DNA of 64,000 nt from Streptomyces sp. PCS3-D2 (GCF_000612545.2 NZ_CP097800.1:496001-560000), one strand, 5' to 3'; numbered from the stretch's first letter, positions 8,200 through 17,104 are shown. Notes: generated by a model not told the origin, from the sequence alone. Translations and numbers: made by a program.

Positions 8200-8928
8200 G
8201 TGCCGGCAGGACTGACTGTGATCACTGGCGGCACCGCGGGCGTGGGACTGGCCCTGGCGCGCCGACTCGCCCATCAGGGTGAGCAGGTCGTCGTCTGTGG
8301 GCGGGACCGGACCCGCGTGGCAGCAGCCAACGCCAGACCGGGCATCGAAGCCCTGCGGTGCGACCTCACGGTGGAGAGTGACATCGCCTCCCTGGCGGCA
8401 GAGCTGCACGCACGAGGAGGCATCCGACTGCTGGTCAACAACGCGGCCGTGCAGTTCGGATACCGAGTCGCCGAGCATGACCGCGACGACGTGCTCCGCG
8501 ACGTGGACACGGAAATCGGCACGAATCTCACCGGCCCGGTCAAGCTCACCGCACTGGTCCTGCCACTGATGCTGCCCGGCAGCACCATCGTGAACATCAC
8601 CTCGGCCCTGGCCCTGACGCCCAAGCGCAGCGCGCCCCTGTACTGCGCCACCAAGGCCGCACTGCGCAGCTACACCACCGCCCTGCGCTACCAGCTCGCC
8701 GACGACGAACGCGGTATCCGGGTGGTGGAGGCGATGCTGCCCCTGGTGGACACAGCCATGACGGCCGGCCGGGGCAGCGGCAAGATCAGCCCGGAACACG
8801 CCGCCAGGGAACTACTGGAGGGCCTCGACCGCAACCGCTCCGTCGTCCACGTGGGCAGGATCCGCGCCCTGGTAGCCCTTCACCGCCTGTCCCCCGCACT
8901 CGCGGCACGCCTCCTCCGGGACAGCTGA
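8200..8928 (+). CDS. Short-chain dehydrogenase/reductase (classical SDR)
   Basis: 242 residues with the cofactor motif TGGTAGVG near the N-terminus, NNAA around residue 86, the catalytic Ser in ITSALAL and the YCATK catalytic Tyr/Lys pair near residue 148. The Arg-containing CGRDRTR after the second strand suggests a preference for NADP(H). The middle resembles DltE-like SDRs (LPLMLPGSTIVNITSALAL). GTG start at 8200 with AAGGAGG about 8 nt upstream. It is divergent from the TetR/darcynin operon and shares the operator at 8155-8178, so it is likely repressed by that TetR until an unknown ligand appears. The substrate cannot be told. Confidence 0.92.
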   Translation: MPAGLTVITGGTAGVGLALARRLAHQGEQVVVCGRDRTRVAAANARPGIEALRCDLTVESDIASLAAELHARGGIRLLVNNAAVQFGYRVAEHDRDDVLRDVDTEIGTNLTGPVKLTALVLPLMLPGSTIVNITSALALTPKRSAPLYCATKAALRSYTTALRYQLADDERGIRVVEAMLPLVDTAMTAGRGSGKISPEHAARELLEGLDRNRSVVHVGRIRALVALHRLSPALAARLLRDS

Positions 8929-9264
8929 CCACCCTTCCCCTGCTGTGGCCAGATGCGTGGCGTGACACGCAAACGAGGCGCACTGCCAGGCGGCCCCGTG
9001 GAACACCGGGGCGGCGAACCGGGCTCCACCCGCAGCTAGTTCGCAGCCGGCCCGCCGGCCGCCGACGCGGGGCGGCCGCCCCTGCGCGAAGGAGGCCTGC
9101 GGCGCGCCCCGCACCACGCCGGGCAGCGGGGTGCCGTGAGGGCCGCCGCCACGGATCAACCCGCCCTCCGACGCAGCGTCGACGCATGGGGCGAAACAGG
9201 CATAAGGTCACGCAACCGTGGTAGACGCCCTGCGTACCGGTTCTCCGGGAACCAGGAGGTAGTC
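8929..9264. other. Intergenic region with no recognisable gene
   Basis: 336 bp between the SDR gene and the small membrane protein. I find no conserved protein in any frame and no strong hairpin. The promoter of the small membrane-protein gene presumably lies in its right-hand part. Confidence 0.4.
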
Positions 9265-9420
9265 ATGATCGTTCTGGGCGTCATCCTGCTGATCATCGGC
9301 TTCGTCACGGGGATATCGATCCTCTGGACGATCGGCGTGATCCTCGTCGTCGTCGGCTTGGTGCTCTGGCTGCTGGGTGCGGTCGGGCACGCCGTGGGAG
9401 GCCGCAAGCACTACTACTGA
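9265..9420 (+). CDS. DUF6131-family small membrane protein
   Basis: 51 residues, almost all hydrophobic: MIVLGVILLIIGFVTGISIL, a second stretch IGVILVVVGLVLWLLGAVGH, and a short basic tail GGRKHYY. Two transmembrane helices with a tight turn are expected. This matches the DUF6131 family of actinobacterial mini membrane proteins, whose function is unknown. AGGAGGT lies 6 nt upstream of ATG 9265. The frame opens farther upstream, but the ribosome binding site fixes this start. Confidence 0.85.
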   Translation: MIVLGVILLIIGFVTGISILWTIGVILVVVGLVLWLLGAVGHAVGGRKHYY

Positions 9421-9443
9421 CGCCGGGCCTCCTGGCCCCGCGC

Positions 9444-9830
9444 TCAGGGGCGGTGGCGCAGTGGATGGTCCTCCGGGACCTCCACGACCGCGATCCGCAC
9501 GCCGTCGGGGTCGGCGATCCACATTTCGATCAGTCCCCACGGCTCGCGCAGGGGAGGCCGCACCACCTCGGCACCGCGGCTGCTCAGTTCCTCGTACGCC
9601 GTCTGCGCGTCGGCGACTTGGAGCCACAGCCGCAGGCCGGGCGCGGGTGGCGCGTCGGCCCGTCCCGACACCTCGAGGAAGCCGCCGCCGAGGAAGTAGA
9701 CCGTGCCGCGCTCCGGTCCCGTGCCGAACTCGCGGTACACGGCGAGGCCGAGGGTCTCACCGTAGAACGCACGCGAACGTTCGGGGTCCGTGGGTCGCAG
9801 CAGGATCCTGCTGCCCAGTACGTGCACCAT
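9444..9830 (-). CDS. VOC-family (glyoxalase/bleomycin-resistance fold) protein
   Basis: 128 residues from ATG 9830. The first beta-alpha-beta-beta-beta unit is MVHVLGSRILLRPTDPERSRAFYGETLGL and the second ends in PWGLIEMWIADPDGVRIAVVE, the usual VOC arrangement with a metal-ligand Glu in the FLEVSG strand and the final strand. The family includes dioxygenases, glyoxalases and drug-binding proteins; this member cannot be assigned a substrate. It follows the FUSC gene on the same strand by 31 bp and may be co-transcribed with it. Confidence 0.85.
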   Translation of the reverse strand: MVHVLGSRILLRPTDPERSRAFYGETLGLAVYREFGTGPERGTVYFLGGGFLEVSGRADAPPAPGLRLWLQVADAQTAYEELSSRGAEVVRPPLREPWGLIEMWIADPDGVRIAVVEVPEDHPLRHRP

Positions 9831-9861
9831 GCCCCCACCTTCGCGCATCGCGCGCCCCCCG

Positions 9862-11082
9862 TCACCCGGGCCGCTCCGCCCGGCCGCGCCCGCGGGTCCA
9901 AGCCCGCAGCCGGCTGCGCAGCGGTCCGGTGCGCCGACTGCGGGTGTGCCGGTCGAGTTCCTCCAGCAGGCGCTGCGAGCGCTTCTCCACGCCCAGCTCG
10001 TCGAGAACCCGGTCGATCTCGGTGAGCAGCGCTCCGCGCAACTGCCAGTGCCCGGGGTCCGCACGTGCCGAGGCCAGCAGATGGTCCGCGAGCCGGTCGC
10101 GGTGTGCGCGGGCCACCGCCAGCTCCCCGGTCAGGCGGGCCTCGGCCTCCTCCGCGTTGGCACTCACCTGGGCGGTGATCAGCTGGGCGAAGCTCTCGAC
10201 GGCGGTCGCGGTGTGGCGCAGCACCTCGCGCAGCGCGGCGGCGGTCCCCGGCTCGAAGAGCGGGCCGTCCGGGCGGACCTTGGCGAGGTCGGTCACCGTC
10301 CGGCAGGCCACGCGGAGCACCACCGCGCAGATCTCCAGGGTGTCCAGGCCGGTCCGCAGCACCAGCCGGAAGAGCAGGCCCTCCTTGACCCGCGGATTGA
10401 GCCGGAGGCTGTCCTCCGCCTGCCGCAGGGCGGCGTCGACCTGCGCGATGTCGTTGTCGAGGCGGCGCGCCTCGTGCAGCCGGGCCGCGGCCTGTTCGAC
10501 CCTGCCCGGGCCCGTGGGCTCCTCGCCGAGGTGGTGCAGCAGGCGGCTCATGCGCCCGGCCAGATCGGTGATCGCGGTGCCCGCCGGCCCGATCCAGAGG
10601 GGAGGCGCCAGCAGGAGGTTGACGAGCAGCCCGACCACCGCGCCGATGAGGGTTTCCAGCACCCGGTCCCAGGCGGTGTCCGCCACCTGGGTGACGCCGA
10701 GGACGAGCATGGCGCTGATCGCGACCTCGGGGACGAACTCGTCGACCCGCACCAGGTGGCCCACCACCAGCGAGGCCAAGATCAGCAGGCCCAGACTCCA
10801 CCAGGTGAGACCGACCAGCGCGCTGAAGCCGATGGCGATCAGGACGCCGACGACCACCGAGTTGACCCGGCGGATGCTGGTGGTCAACGTGGAGTAGAGC
10901 GTGACCTGGACGACCAGCAGGGCCGTCAGCGGGGCGGTCAGCGGGTTCGGCTCGCTGCTCAGGCGGAGGGCCACGACGTAGCTGATGACGGCCGCGGCGG
11001 TGGAGCGCAGGGCCTGGACGGCGACCGGCTCGCGGCGGCGCCGTGCGACACGGGTGGCGATGCTGCTGATCGTTTCCGACAT
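9862..11082 (-). CDS. FUSC/ArAE-type integral membrane protein
   Basis: 406 residues from ATG 11082 (MSETISSIATRV). About six hydrophobic helices fill residues 30-170, including NPLTAPLTALLVVQVTLYST and SLGLLILASLVVGHLVRVDE. A long, charged, helical cytoplasmic region follows, with coiled-coil-like heptads such as VEQAAARLHEARRLDNDIAQ. This is the layout of FUSC (fusaric acid resistance/aromatic acid exporter-like) proteins, where it forms one half of the usual double repeat. The natural solute is unknown. GGGAAG lies upstream of the chosen start; a longer frame reaching 11229 lacks one. Confidence 0.85.
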   Translation of the reverse strand: MSETISSIATRVARRRREPVAVQALRSTAAAVISYVVALRLSSEPNPLTAPLTALLVVQVTLYSTLTTSIRRVNSVVVGVLIAIGFSALVGLTWWSLGLLILASLVVGHLVRVDEFVPEVAISAMLVLGVTQVADTAWDRVLETLIGAVVGLLVNLLLAPPLWIGPAGTAITDLAGRMSRLLHHLGEEPTGPGRVEQAAARLHEARRLDNDIAQVDAALRQAEDSLRLNPRVKEGLLFRLVLRTGLDTLEICAVVLRVACRTVTDLAKVRPDGPLFEPGTAAALREVLRHTATAVESFAQLITAQVSANAEEAEARLTGELAVARAHRDRLADHLLASARADPGHWQLRGALLTEIDRVLDELGVEKRSQRLLEELDRHTRSRRTGPLRSRLRAWTRGRGRAERPG

Positions 11083-11218
11083 GACTGCGCATCTTCCCAG
11101 GCCGTGCCGGAGGACTCGCGCCGGAACGGACGAGTCCGTCCGTGTCGTGGGTGACTGGTGGGGTAGATGGGGAAAGTCCGATGTCCGCGTCGAGCGAAGG
11201 TGTGAGGGAGCGACAGCC

Positions 11219-11404
11219 ATGAAGGACACGGAGGACAGGGGTCAGCAGCAGGCCGGAGGCCGTGGGGAGCACGCGCAGGAACACCCCGGCCCGGACCCGG
11301 TGCACCCCGAGGCCAGCAAGCCGGTCGCCGGCAAGACCCCGGAGGAGCTGCGCAGGCGGCAGGAGAGCAAGATGTCCCGGCCGCACGACGAGGACGCCGG
11401 CTGA
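11219..11404 (+). CDS. Small hydrophilic hypothetical protein
   Basis: 61 residues, highly charged and probably disordered (MKDTEDRGQQQAGGRGEHAQ to the tail MSRPHDEDAG). GAGGGAG stands 7 nt before ATG 11219, which supports a real gene. Similar short Gln/Glu/Gly-rich proteins occur in Streptomyces, but I know of no function. Confidence 0.6.
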   Translation: MKDTEDRGQQQAGGRGEHAQEHPGPDPVHPEASKPVAGKTPEELRRRQESKMSRPHDEDAG

Positions 11405-11462
11405 CGGCGTCCGCCGCGCGGCCGGACGCGGCGCCGACGGGCCTGCGCCGACGGGTCGGCTC

Positions 11463-11828
11463 TCACGGGCCTTCGTCGTAGGTTCCGGCCTCCACCTCCA
11501 GGGCGAGTTCCTGGAGTACCTCGATCGAGGAGACGTCCGTCCGCCCGCCGTCGTGGGCGATCGCGAGACTGGTGAACGCCAGACTGAATCCGGAGACCAT
11601 GGTGTGCAGGGCCGGGCCGAGTGCCTCGGCCACCAGGGTCGCCACCTGTTGCGGCGTGGCGTCGGCGGGCACGCTGATCGACGGCAGCATTTCGTTCAGG
11701 AGCTGTGTGGCCACGCCGGCCGCCGCGGCGTGGCCGTCGGGGTCCTCGCCGGCTTCGGCGGCCCGGCGGATGTCCTGGGCCTCGGTCAGGATGCCGATCA
11801 CCCGCCTGAGTACGTCTGCGCGTTCCAT
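11463..11828 (-). CDS. Hypothetical protein, helical, 121 residues
   Basis: ATG 11828 gives MERADVLRRVIGILTEAQDI, followed by predominantly helical sequence (GVATQLLNEMLPSI, QQVATLVAEALGPALHTMVS). No signal peptide, membrane segment or known motif. It diverges from the SixA-like phosphatase gene. I do not recognise the family. Confidence 0.65.
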   Translation of the reverse strand: MERADVLRRVIGILTEAQDIRRAAEAGEDPDGHAAAAGVATQLLNEMLPSISVPADATPQQVATLVAEALGPALHTMVSGFSLAFTSLAIAHDGGRTDVSSIEVLQELALEVEAGTYDEGP

Positions 11829-11948
11829 CCTGCGCAGGGTAGTCCGCCGGGCCGCGGTGCGGGTGCGCGCGCACCGGGCCGACCGCACCATGACCCTGTA
11901 CGCGCGTACGCGTGGTCCCGTACGCGGACCAGCCGAAGGGAGGGCGCC

Positions 11949-12506
11949 ATGTCCTCGGACACCGGGCCGGGCACGACCGGGAGCCGACTGCTGCTGGTAC
12001 GCCATGCCAAGGCCGTGCCGAAGGGTGATCCCGCCGAGGACTTCGAGCGCGGCCTGGGCGAGCGCGGCAGGGCCGACGCGCCCCGGACGGGCCGCTGGCT
12101 GGCGGAGCACGGCTACAAACCGGACCTGGCGCTGTGCTCGCCGTCGCGCAGGACGCGCCAGACGTGGCAGCTGCTGGTCCCCGCCCTTGCGGACCCGCCG
12201 GACGCCGTCTATGACGACAGGCTTTACGACGCGGCACCGAACGCGCTGGTCACCGTACTGGCGGAGCGTGGCGCCGGGCTCGGCTGCCTGGCCCTGGTCG
12301 GCCACAACACCGGCATCCACGAGCTGGCCACGGCCCTGTGCGGGAGCGGCCCGGAGGAACTCCTGGAGCAGTTGCGGGACGGTTTCCCGACCGCGGGCGT
12401 CGTGGTGGTGGACCTGGAGGGCGGCTGGGCGGGGCTGACCCCCGGCGCGGGACGGCTGACCGCCCTGTGGGCACCGGCTCAGCAGGGCCGTGACCCGGCC
12501 CCGTGA
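11949..12506 (+). CDS. sixA: SixA-type histidine phosphatase
   Basis: 185 residues of the histidine phosphatase superfamily. The catalytic LLLVRHAKA motif is near residue 16 (RHAK rather than RHG, as in SixA), RRTRQTW carries the phosphate-binding Arg near residue 68, and LVGHNTGI holds the second catalytic His near residue 117. SixA enzymes remove phosphate from phosphohistidine in signalling proteins; that role here is inferred from the family. The ATG at 11949 follows GGGAGGGCGCC. The 3' end is convergent with the DUF5709 gene 67 bp away. Confidence 0.88.
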   Translation: MSSDTGPGTTGSRLLLVRHAKAVPKGDPAEDFERGLGERGRADAPRTGRWLAEHGYKPDLALCSPSRRTRQTWQLLVPALADPPDAVYDDRLYDAAPNALVTVLAERGAGLGCLALVGHNTGIHELATALCGSGPEELLEQLRDGFPTAGVVVVDLEGGWAGLTPGAGRLTALWAPAQQGRDPAP

Positions 12507-12573
12507 GCGCGCCCGGCTCGATCGGGTCGCGGCGTCCGCCGCGGGGAGCTCCGCCGACTGCGGCGCCGCGCGC

Positions 12574-13029
12574 TCAGACGTCCAGGTCCTCGGAGGGCGG
12601 CTCGTCGACCACGTGGACCGCCGCTTCCTCGGCCGATGCCGCGCCGCCGTCGATTCCTACGTCACGGGCCAGGACGGAGATGTGCCGCCGCGGTGCCGAG
12701 TCGTCCACCACGGCAAGGCGGCCGGCCCGGTCCGCTCCGCCCAGCAGGGCATCACCGGCTTCATCGGAGATCTCGTCCCCGTCGGAGACCTCCGGCTGCT
12801 CCCGCGCCAGGCGCTGCTCCAGCGTCTCCCCCGTGCGGGCTTCGGCGGCGGTGGTGCCCCTCTCGTCGACCGCCAGCGGGCGGTCCAGCGGCACGTACGC
12901 GGTGTCGAGGGTGTCGTCGAGGCCCGGTTCGTCGAGGGTGTTCTCCAGGTCGGGCTGCGCCTCGGCGGACTCGTCGGTCTCCTGCGGCTGGTAGACGTCG
13001 TCGCCGTAGGCTTCGTCGGCGGTGCTCAT
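12574..13029 (-). CDS. DUF5709-family protein
   Basis: 151 residues, strongly acidic, starting MSTADEAYGDDVYQPQETDE, then DLENTLDEPGLDDTLDTAYV, PLDRPLAVDE, and the conserved block ETLEQRLAREQPEVSDGDE. The pattern fits DUF5709, a family of disordered, acidic actinobacterial proteins without known function. It follows the STAS gene on the same strand by 63 bp and may share its transcript. Confidence 0.85.
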   Translation of the reverse strand: MSTADEAYGDDVYQPQETDESAEAQPDLENTLDEPGLDDTLDTAYVPLDRPLAVDERGTTAAEARTGETLEQRLAREQPEVSDGDEISDEAGDALLGGADRAGRLAVVDDSAPRRHISVLARDVGIDGGAASAEEAAVHVVDEPPSEDLDV

Positions 13030-13092
13030 CGCGTTCTCCGATCGGTCGGGACCGGCGTGCCGCCGGCAGGGGCGCACCGGTCCCCGGTGCGC

Positions 13093-13434
13093 TCAGCCGG
13101 GCACGGAAGCGTCCAGGGGGAACGAGCCGCTCGAACCGGTGAGTTCGAGCAGTCGCAGCAGTTGGTGGCTGGGCGCCGCCAGACGCAGGACGTGTCCGCT
13201 CTGGACGGCCTGCCGCCGGGCCTCCAGCAGCGTGTTGAGGCCCGCGGAGTCGCAGAAGGAGGAATTCCGCAGGTCCACGATGACCTCGGCGCCTTCCGGT
13301 GCCTGTGACAGAGCGGCTGCGAGTGTTTCCCGCAGCTCGCCCGCGTGCTCCAGGTCCATGTCTCCGGTCACCCGCACCACGCGGTACTCGGTGCCGGCGG
13401 CGGCTTCCGGTACGGGCGCGTCCTCGGCAGCCAT
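13093..13434 (-). CDS. STAS-domain anti-sigma factor antagonist-like protein
   Basis: 113 residues. The STAS fold runs from YRVVRVTGDMDLEHAGELRE to the core VIVDLRNSSFCDSAGLNTLL, where SFCDSAG holds the Ser that is phosphorylated in SpoIIAA-type antagonists (CDSAG replaces the usual MDSTG). GAGGAGG upstream of ATG 13434 decides the start; a frame extending to 13476 lacks one. In Streptomyces such proteins release stress sigma factors from anti-sigma kinases. No kinase gene is adjacent, but a SigB/F-type sigma factor lies at 23122-24063. Confidence 0.9.
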   Translation of the reverse strand: MAAEDAPVPEAAAGTEYRVVRVTGDMDLEHAGELRETLAAALSQAPEGAEVIVDLRNSSFCDSAGLNTLLEARRQAVQSGHVLRLAAPSHQLLRLLELTGSSGSFPLDASVPG

Positions 13435-13536
13435 GACGTACCTCCTCGTCCATGGGGCACCTGCCCGTCCCAGCACCTCTCAACCGTCCATGCATCCATG
13501 GGACCGCGCAGCGGCGCCGAGCGCATACTGGGGGAC

Positions 13537-14439
13537 ATGGCGAGCCCCACGATGGCCGTCCGGCGGATCAGGCAGCGTGCCGGCGAGGCGGTGTTCCTGC
13601 GCGTCGCCGGTCCCGACGGAGCCCGCAACCGGCGGCGCATCCACCAGACGCCCGGACCCCGCTGGTTCGCACCGGACCGGCCCGTGCGGCGGGTCCACGC
13701 GGACGCGTCGATGTTCGTCGGCGGTCTTGCCGCGCTGCTGCTCCAGTCCCTGCACCCGGTCGCGATGGCCGCGGTCGCGGCCCACTCCGGATACCGCGGC
13801 GATCCTTGGGGGCGCCTGCACCGGACCAGCACCTTCCTGGCGGTCACCACCTTCGGCACCAGTGCCGACGCCGAGGCGGCGGTGGACCGTGTCCGGGCGG
13901 TGCACGCACGTGTCCGGGGCCGGACGCCCGACGGTGTGGCGTACCGGGCGGACGACCCGGAGCTGCTGGGCTGGGTGCACACCGCCGAGGCGTACTGCTT
14001 CCTGAAAGCCCACCAGCGTTATGGCAGGCATCCCTTGGATCCGGCGGGCTGCGACGGGTACCTCGCCGACACGGCGCGGGTCGCTCGGGCGCTGGGCGCG
14101 GACCGGCCGCCGCAGGACGTTCGGGAACTCGCCCTGCGGATGGCGCGGTACCGGCCCTGCCTGAGGCCGACGGACGCGTCCCGGGACACCGCCCGCTTCC
14201 TGCTGGCCGATCCGCCGCTGCCGGGGGCCGCCCGGCTGCCGTACGCGCTGCTCGCGGCGGCGGCCGTGGACCTGCTGCCGTCCTGGGCGAGGGCGGCTGT
14301 CACCGCCGGTTCGGGTTCCGCGGCGGAACGGGTGCCCGGCGCGGCGGCCCGTGCGGGCGGGCACGCCGTGACCCGGGCGATCCGCTGGGCCCTGCCCCCG
14401 CCGCCCGCGCGCACGGACCGGTCGTCCGCACCGGGGTGA
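13537..14439 (+). CDS. MpaB-like oxygenase (DUF2236 family)
   Basis: 300 residues from ATG 13537. Diagnostic segments of the MpaB/DUF2236 family of putative haem b oxygenases (latex-clearing protein relatives) are visible: the SLHPVAMAAVAAHSGYRGDP block with a candidate haem-ligating His, RTSTFLAVTTFGTSADAEAA, and LLGWVHTAEAYCFLKAHQRY with another conserved His. The substrate is unknown. CATACT lies 7 nt before ATG 13537 and there is no Shine-Dalgarno sequence, so translation may be leaderless. An in-frame ATG at 13498 is possible. Confidence 0.85.
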   Translation: MASPTMAVRRIRQRAGEAVFLRVAGPDGARNRRRIHQTPGPRWFAPDRPVRRVHADASMFVGGLAALLLQSLHPVAMAAVAAHSGYRGDPWGRLHRTSTFLAVTTFGTSADAEAAVDRVRAVHARVRGRTPDGVAYRADDPELLGWVHTAEAYCFLKAHQRYGRHPLDPAGCDGYLADTARVARALGADRPPQDVRELALRMARYRPCLRPTDASRDTARFLLADPPLPGAARLPYALLAAAAVDLLPSWARAAVTAGSGSAAERVPGAAARAGGHAVTRAIRWALPPPPARTDRSSAPG

Positions 14440-14606
14440 TCCCGGGTGGTCCCGGCCCCGGCACGTGCGGCGGCTCGTCGGGGCTCCGGTGAGCGTACGT
14501 GCACGATCGATCGCGGCCGACGGGGTGGGAGACTGGGTGGGAAACTGGAACGGCCACCGATACGTTGGCCATCCACCACGAGTCCCCACCGGAGAAGTGA
14601 CGACCG

Positions 14607-15005
14607 ATGACCCTCCAGGAAGGCCGGCGGGTCCGGCTGGCGGCAGACCTCAGGCTGACCGGGACGGTCGTGACGGCCGAGGGCCACTCCGCGGACGGGG
14701 ACGTGGTCGCCGGCGCGCTCTTCCTCGGGTCGGGTGCCCAGGGCATCGTCGAACGGGTGGACCCGCCCCGGGATCGGGAGCAGAGCCACGAGGTGCGCGA
14801 GTACGAGCGGCTCACGGCACTCCTGAACGACTTCGGCCACCAGATGCCCCCGGCGAGCAGGCGGCAGCTGGAGGAGCAGGTGGCCTCCCTCGAACCGGCG
14901 TGGACCGCCCACCGGGAGCACGGGCCCCGACGGACGGTCCGGGTCCGCCTCGACAACGGCTTCGTCCTCGACGACGCGCGGGCGGAGCTCTTCCTCCCCC
15001 TCTGA
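14607..15005 (+). CDS. Hypothetical protein, 132 residues
   Basis: MTLQEGRRVRLAADLRLTGT begins a beta-rich, SH3/KOW-like first half (GIVERVDPP). A helical segment EYERLTALLNDFGHQMPPAS follows, then a final strand pair VRVRLDNGFVLDDARAELFL. The beta segments at the two ends could form one barrel interrupted by a helical insert. GGAG is 13 nt upstream of ATG 14607. I do not recognise the family. Confidence 0.65.
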   Translation: MTLQEGRRVRLAADLRLTGTVVTAEGHSADGDVVAGALFLGSGAQGIVERVDPPRDREQSHEVREYERLTALLNDFGHQMPPASRRQLEEQVASLEPAWTAHREHGPRRTVRVRLDNGFVLDDARAELFLPL

Positions 15006-15235
15006 GTCCCCCTCTGACAGGGCCGGGGCCGCACTGCCGGGCCCGGCAGCCGTCCCGGGCAGGCAGACCGAATGACGGTGCTGTGGTGAACCGGCTGGGC
15101 CAACGGAGTGAGTAAAGGCTTCATCCGCGAAAGTTCCGCTCTTCCCCAAGGAAGTATCCGTTTTGGGTAAAGAGTCCTGGTGGCGCGGCTCTCCGCCCTC
15201 CCCTGTGCCGATGCGCTCCTCGGAGGAACCGAACC

Positions 15236-16108
15236 ATGACTTACGGGAACAAGCTGCGGGAACAGATCGCGAAGCCGGGCACCACACCGCTCATCGGGGT
15301 GTACGACATGTACTCCGCCTCGGTGGCGGCCGCGCACTACGACGGGATGTTCGTCTCGGGGTTCGGGTTCGCCGCCTCCTACTACGGGCTCCCCGACATC
15401 GGGTTCATCGCCTGGCCCGACATGGTGGCCTTCGTCCAGCGACTGCGCGGCGCCTTCCCCCGTCACCACCTGCTCGTCGACATCGACGACGGGTACGTCG
15501 ACCCCGAAGTGGCCTGCCATGTCGTGGAAGGCCTGGAGCGGATGGGCGCCTCCGGCATCATCCTGGAGGACCAGAAGCGTCCCCGCCGCTGCGGTCACGC
15601 CGACGGCAAGCAGGTGCTCCCGCTCACCGAGTACCTGGAGAAGCTGGAGATGGTCCTGGCGACCCGCAAGGACCTGGTCGTCGTCGCGCGGACCGACGCG
15701 ACGGAGGAAGCCGACATCATCCACCGCGCCCAGGCCCTGGCGGCCACCGACGCGGACGTCGTCCTCGTCGACGGGGTGCGCAGCGTGGAGTGGATCGAGC
15801 GGATCCGCGGGGCCGTCGGCGGCAAGCCGCTGCTGTTCAACCAGATCGCCGGAGGAAAGTCGCCGCGGCTCTCGCTCACCGAACTGACCGACCTCGGTGT
15901 CGACATGGCCATCTACAGCACCCCGTGCCTGTTCGCCGCGCACAAGGCGATGGACACCGCCCTCGCCGAACTGCGGCTCGCCGACGGGCGACTGCCCGCG
16001 GCCGACGGCGGCGAGGAGATCGGCGTCGGCGAGTCCACCAGGCTGCTGACCAAGAACATCTCGCGCCACCACCCCCTGCCGGTGGCCCGGGAGAGCGTGA
16101 AGGCGTGA
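15236..16108 (+). CDS. PEP mutase/isocitrate lyase superfamily enzyme
   Basis: 290 residues forming an alpha/beta barrel of the PEP mutase/ICL superfamily. LLVDIDDGYVD carries the Mg-binding Asp cluster near residue 82, ILEDQKRPRRCGH carries the catalytic Cys loop (RCGH, like KKCGH/KRCGH of lyases), and VVARTDATEEADII and PLLFNQIAGG are the later ligand loops. The Cys argues for lyase-type C-C cleavage rather than P-C mutase chemistry. Relatives include methylisocitrate and oxaloacetate lyases and natural-product enzymes; the substrate is open. GGAGGAACC precedes ATG 15236. No partner gene indicates a pathway. Confidence 0.85.
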   Translation: MTYGNKLREQIAKPGTTPLIGVYDMYSASVAAAHYDGMFVSGFGFAASYYGLPDIGFIAWPDMVAFVQRLRGAFPRHHLLVDIDDGYVDPEVACHVVEGLERMGASGIILEDQKRPRRCGHADGKQVLPLTEYLEKLEMVLATRKDLVVVARTDATEEADIIHRAQALAATDADVVLVDGVRSVEWIERIRGAVGGKPLLFNQIAGGKSPRLSLTELTDLGVDMAIYSTPCLFAAHKAMDTALAELRLADGRLPAADGGEEIGVGESTRLLTKNISRHHPLPVARESVKA

Positions 16109-16293
16109 GCGGCCCGAACCTCGCCAGTCCGCCCGGCCCGGGTGGGTGATCGAGGGCGAACCGGCCGGCCCGATGCGCCGCGAGGTGTTCGTCCCGGATG
16201 CCTCGCGGCGTTCCACCGGCATCGGGAGCGGCCGTTCGGATGAATCGGCGGAGCAGCGCATCACGGGCGGGATGAGTTGATTGTCAGACCTGT

Positions 16294-16800
16294 ATGACAG
16301 TCGATCAGTTTCTTCCTCGTCAGATCTCCCGCCCTGCGGACAGGGCCCCCGCGCGGCGCACATCGGGGCTTCCCGAGCCCGGTGAGCGGCGCCGGCTCCG
16401 TGAGCAGTGGGGGCTGACGACCCGCCAGGTCGGGGTGGCGTTCGGGGTGACCCCGGCGACGGTGCGGTCATGGGAATGCGGGCGCACGTCGCCGAGGGGA
16501 GGCCGGCGTGAGGCGTACCGGCGGTTCCTGGCGGGGCTGGCCCAGCACTCCGCCATCGAGGTGCCCGGGGGCGTGGACCGCCGGCCGGCCGCGCCGGTCC
16601 GCCCGAAGGCGGTGCCCCGCGAGACGGTCCCCCGCGAGACGGTGCCGCCGAAGACGGCGTCGCCCGCGGTGCGCGTCGCGCCACGGGCGGAGCCGGTCCC
16701 GCCGGGGCGGATCCGCCGCCTGCGGGTGCTGGGGGCGGCCGCCTGCGCGTGGTCGATCGCGGCCCTGTGGGTGATCCTCACCTGTCCGCCGCCGCTCTAG
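16294..16800 (+). CDS. HTH protein with C-terminal membrane anchor
   Basis: 168 residues. An XRE-like helix-turn-helix spans about residues 27-75: GERRRLREQWGLTTRQVGVA, FGVTPATVRSWECGRTSPRG, ending RREAYRRFLAGL. A Pro/Arg-rich linker follows, containing two tandem PRETV units (residues about 108-118). The tail is one transmembrane helix, VLGAAACAWSIAALWVIL. A DNA-binding domain tethered to the membrane is implied. ATG 16294 has no clear ribosome binding site. The family is seen in Streptomyces but I know of no assigned function. Confidence 0.75.
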   Translation: MTVDQFLPRQISRPADRAPARRTSGLPEPGERRRLREQWGLTTRQVGVAFGVTPATVRSWECGRTSPRGGRREAYRRFLAGLAQHSAIEVPGGVDRRPAAPVRPKAVPRETVPRETVPPKTASPAVRVAPRAEPVPPGRIRRLRVLGAAACAWSIAALWVILTCPPPL

Positions 16801-17104
16801 AGGCGCCCGGGGCCGCTCACACGCCGCCGGTGGCGGTGAGGTCACCGCCACCGCCCGCGCAGACCGGACGGCGCCCCGCACGACGCACACCGCGTCCGGC
16901 CGTTCTGGGTCGGCGTGCGGCGGGCCGTGCGGGGTGCGGCCGATACGGCGCTGGGTGCCGGGCGGGTGCAGCAGTCCTGCCCGCCCGCGCTGCGGACGGC
17001 GTGCCCGGCACGCCCCGGAGGTCGTCACCCGTCCGCTCCCCGCGGCCTGGCCGCGGGTGCCGAAGCGGTCGGGTGGGCTCCGGGGCGGACGGGGTACGGG
17101 GCCG

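Noticed and set aside
15034-15049. 16-bp palindrome CTGCCGGGCCCGGCAG after the 14607-15005 gene
   Set aside because: It has no loop and lies in very GC-rich sequence. It may help termination, but the support is too weak to list as a terminator.
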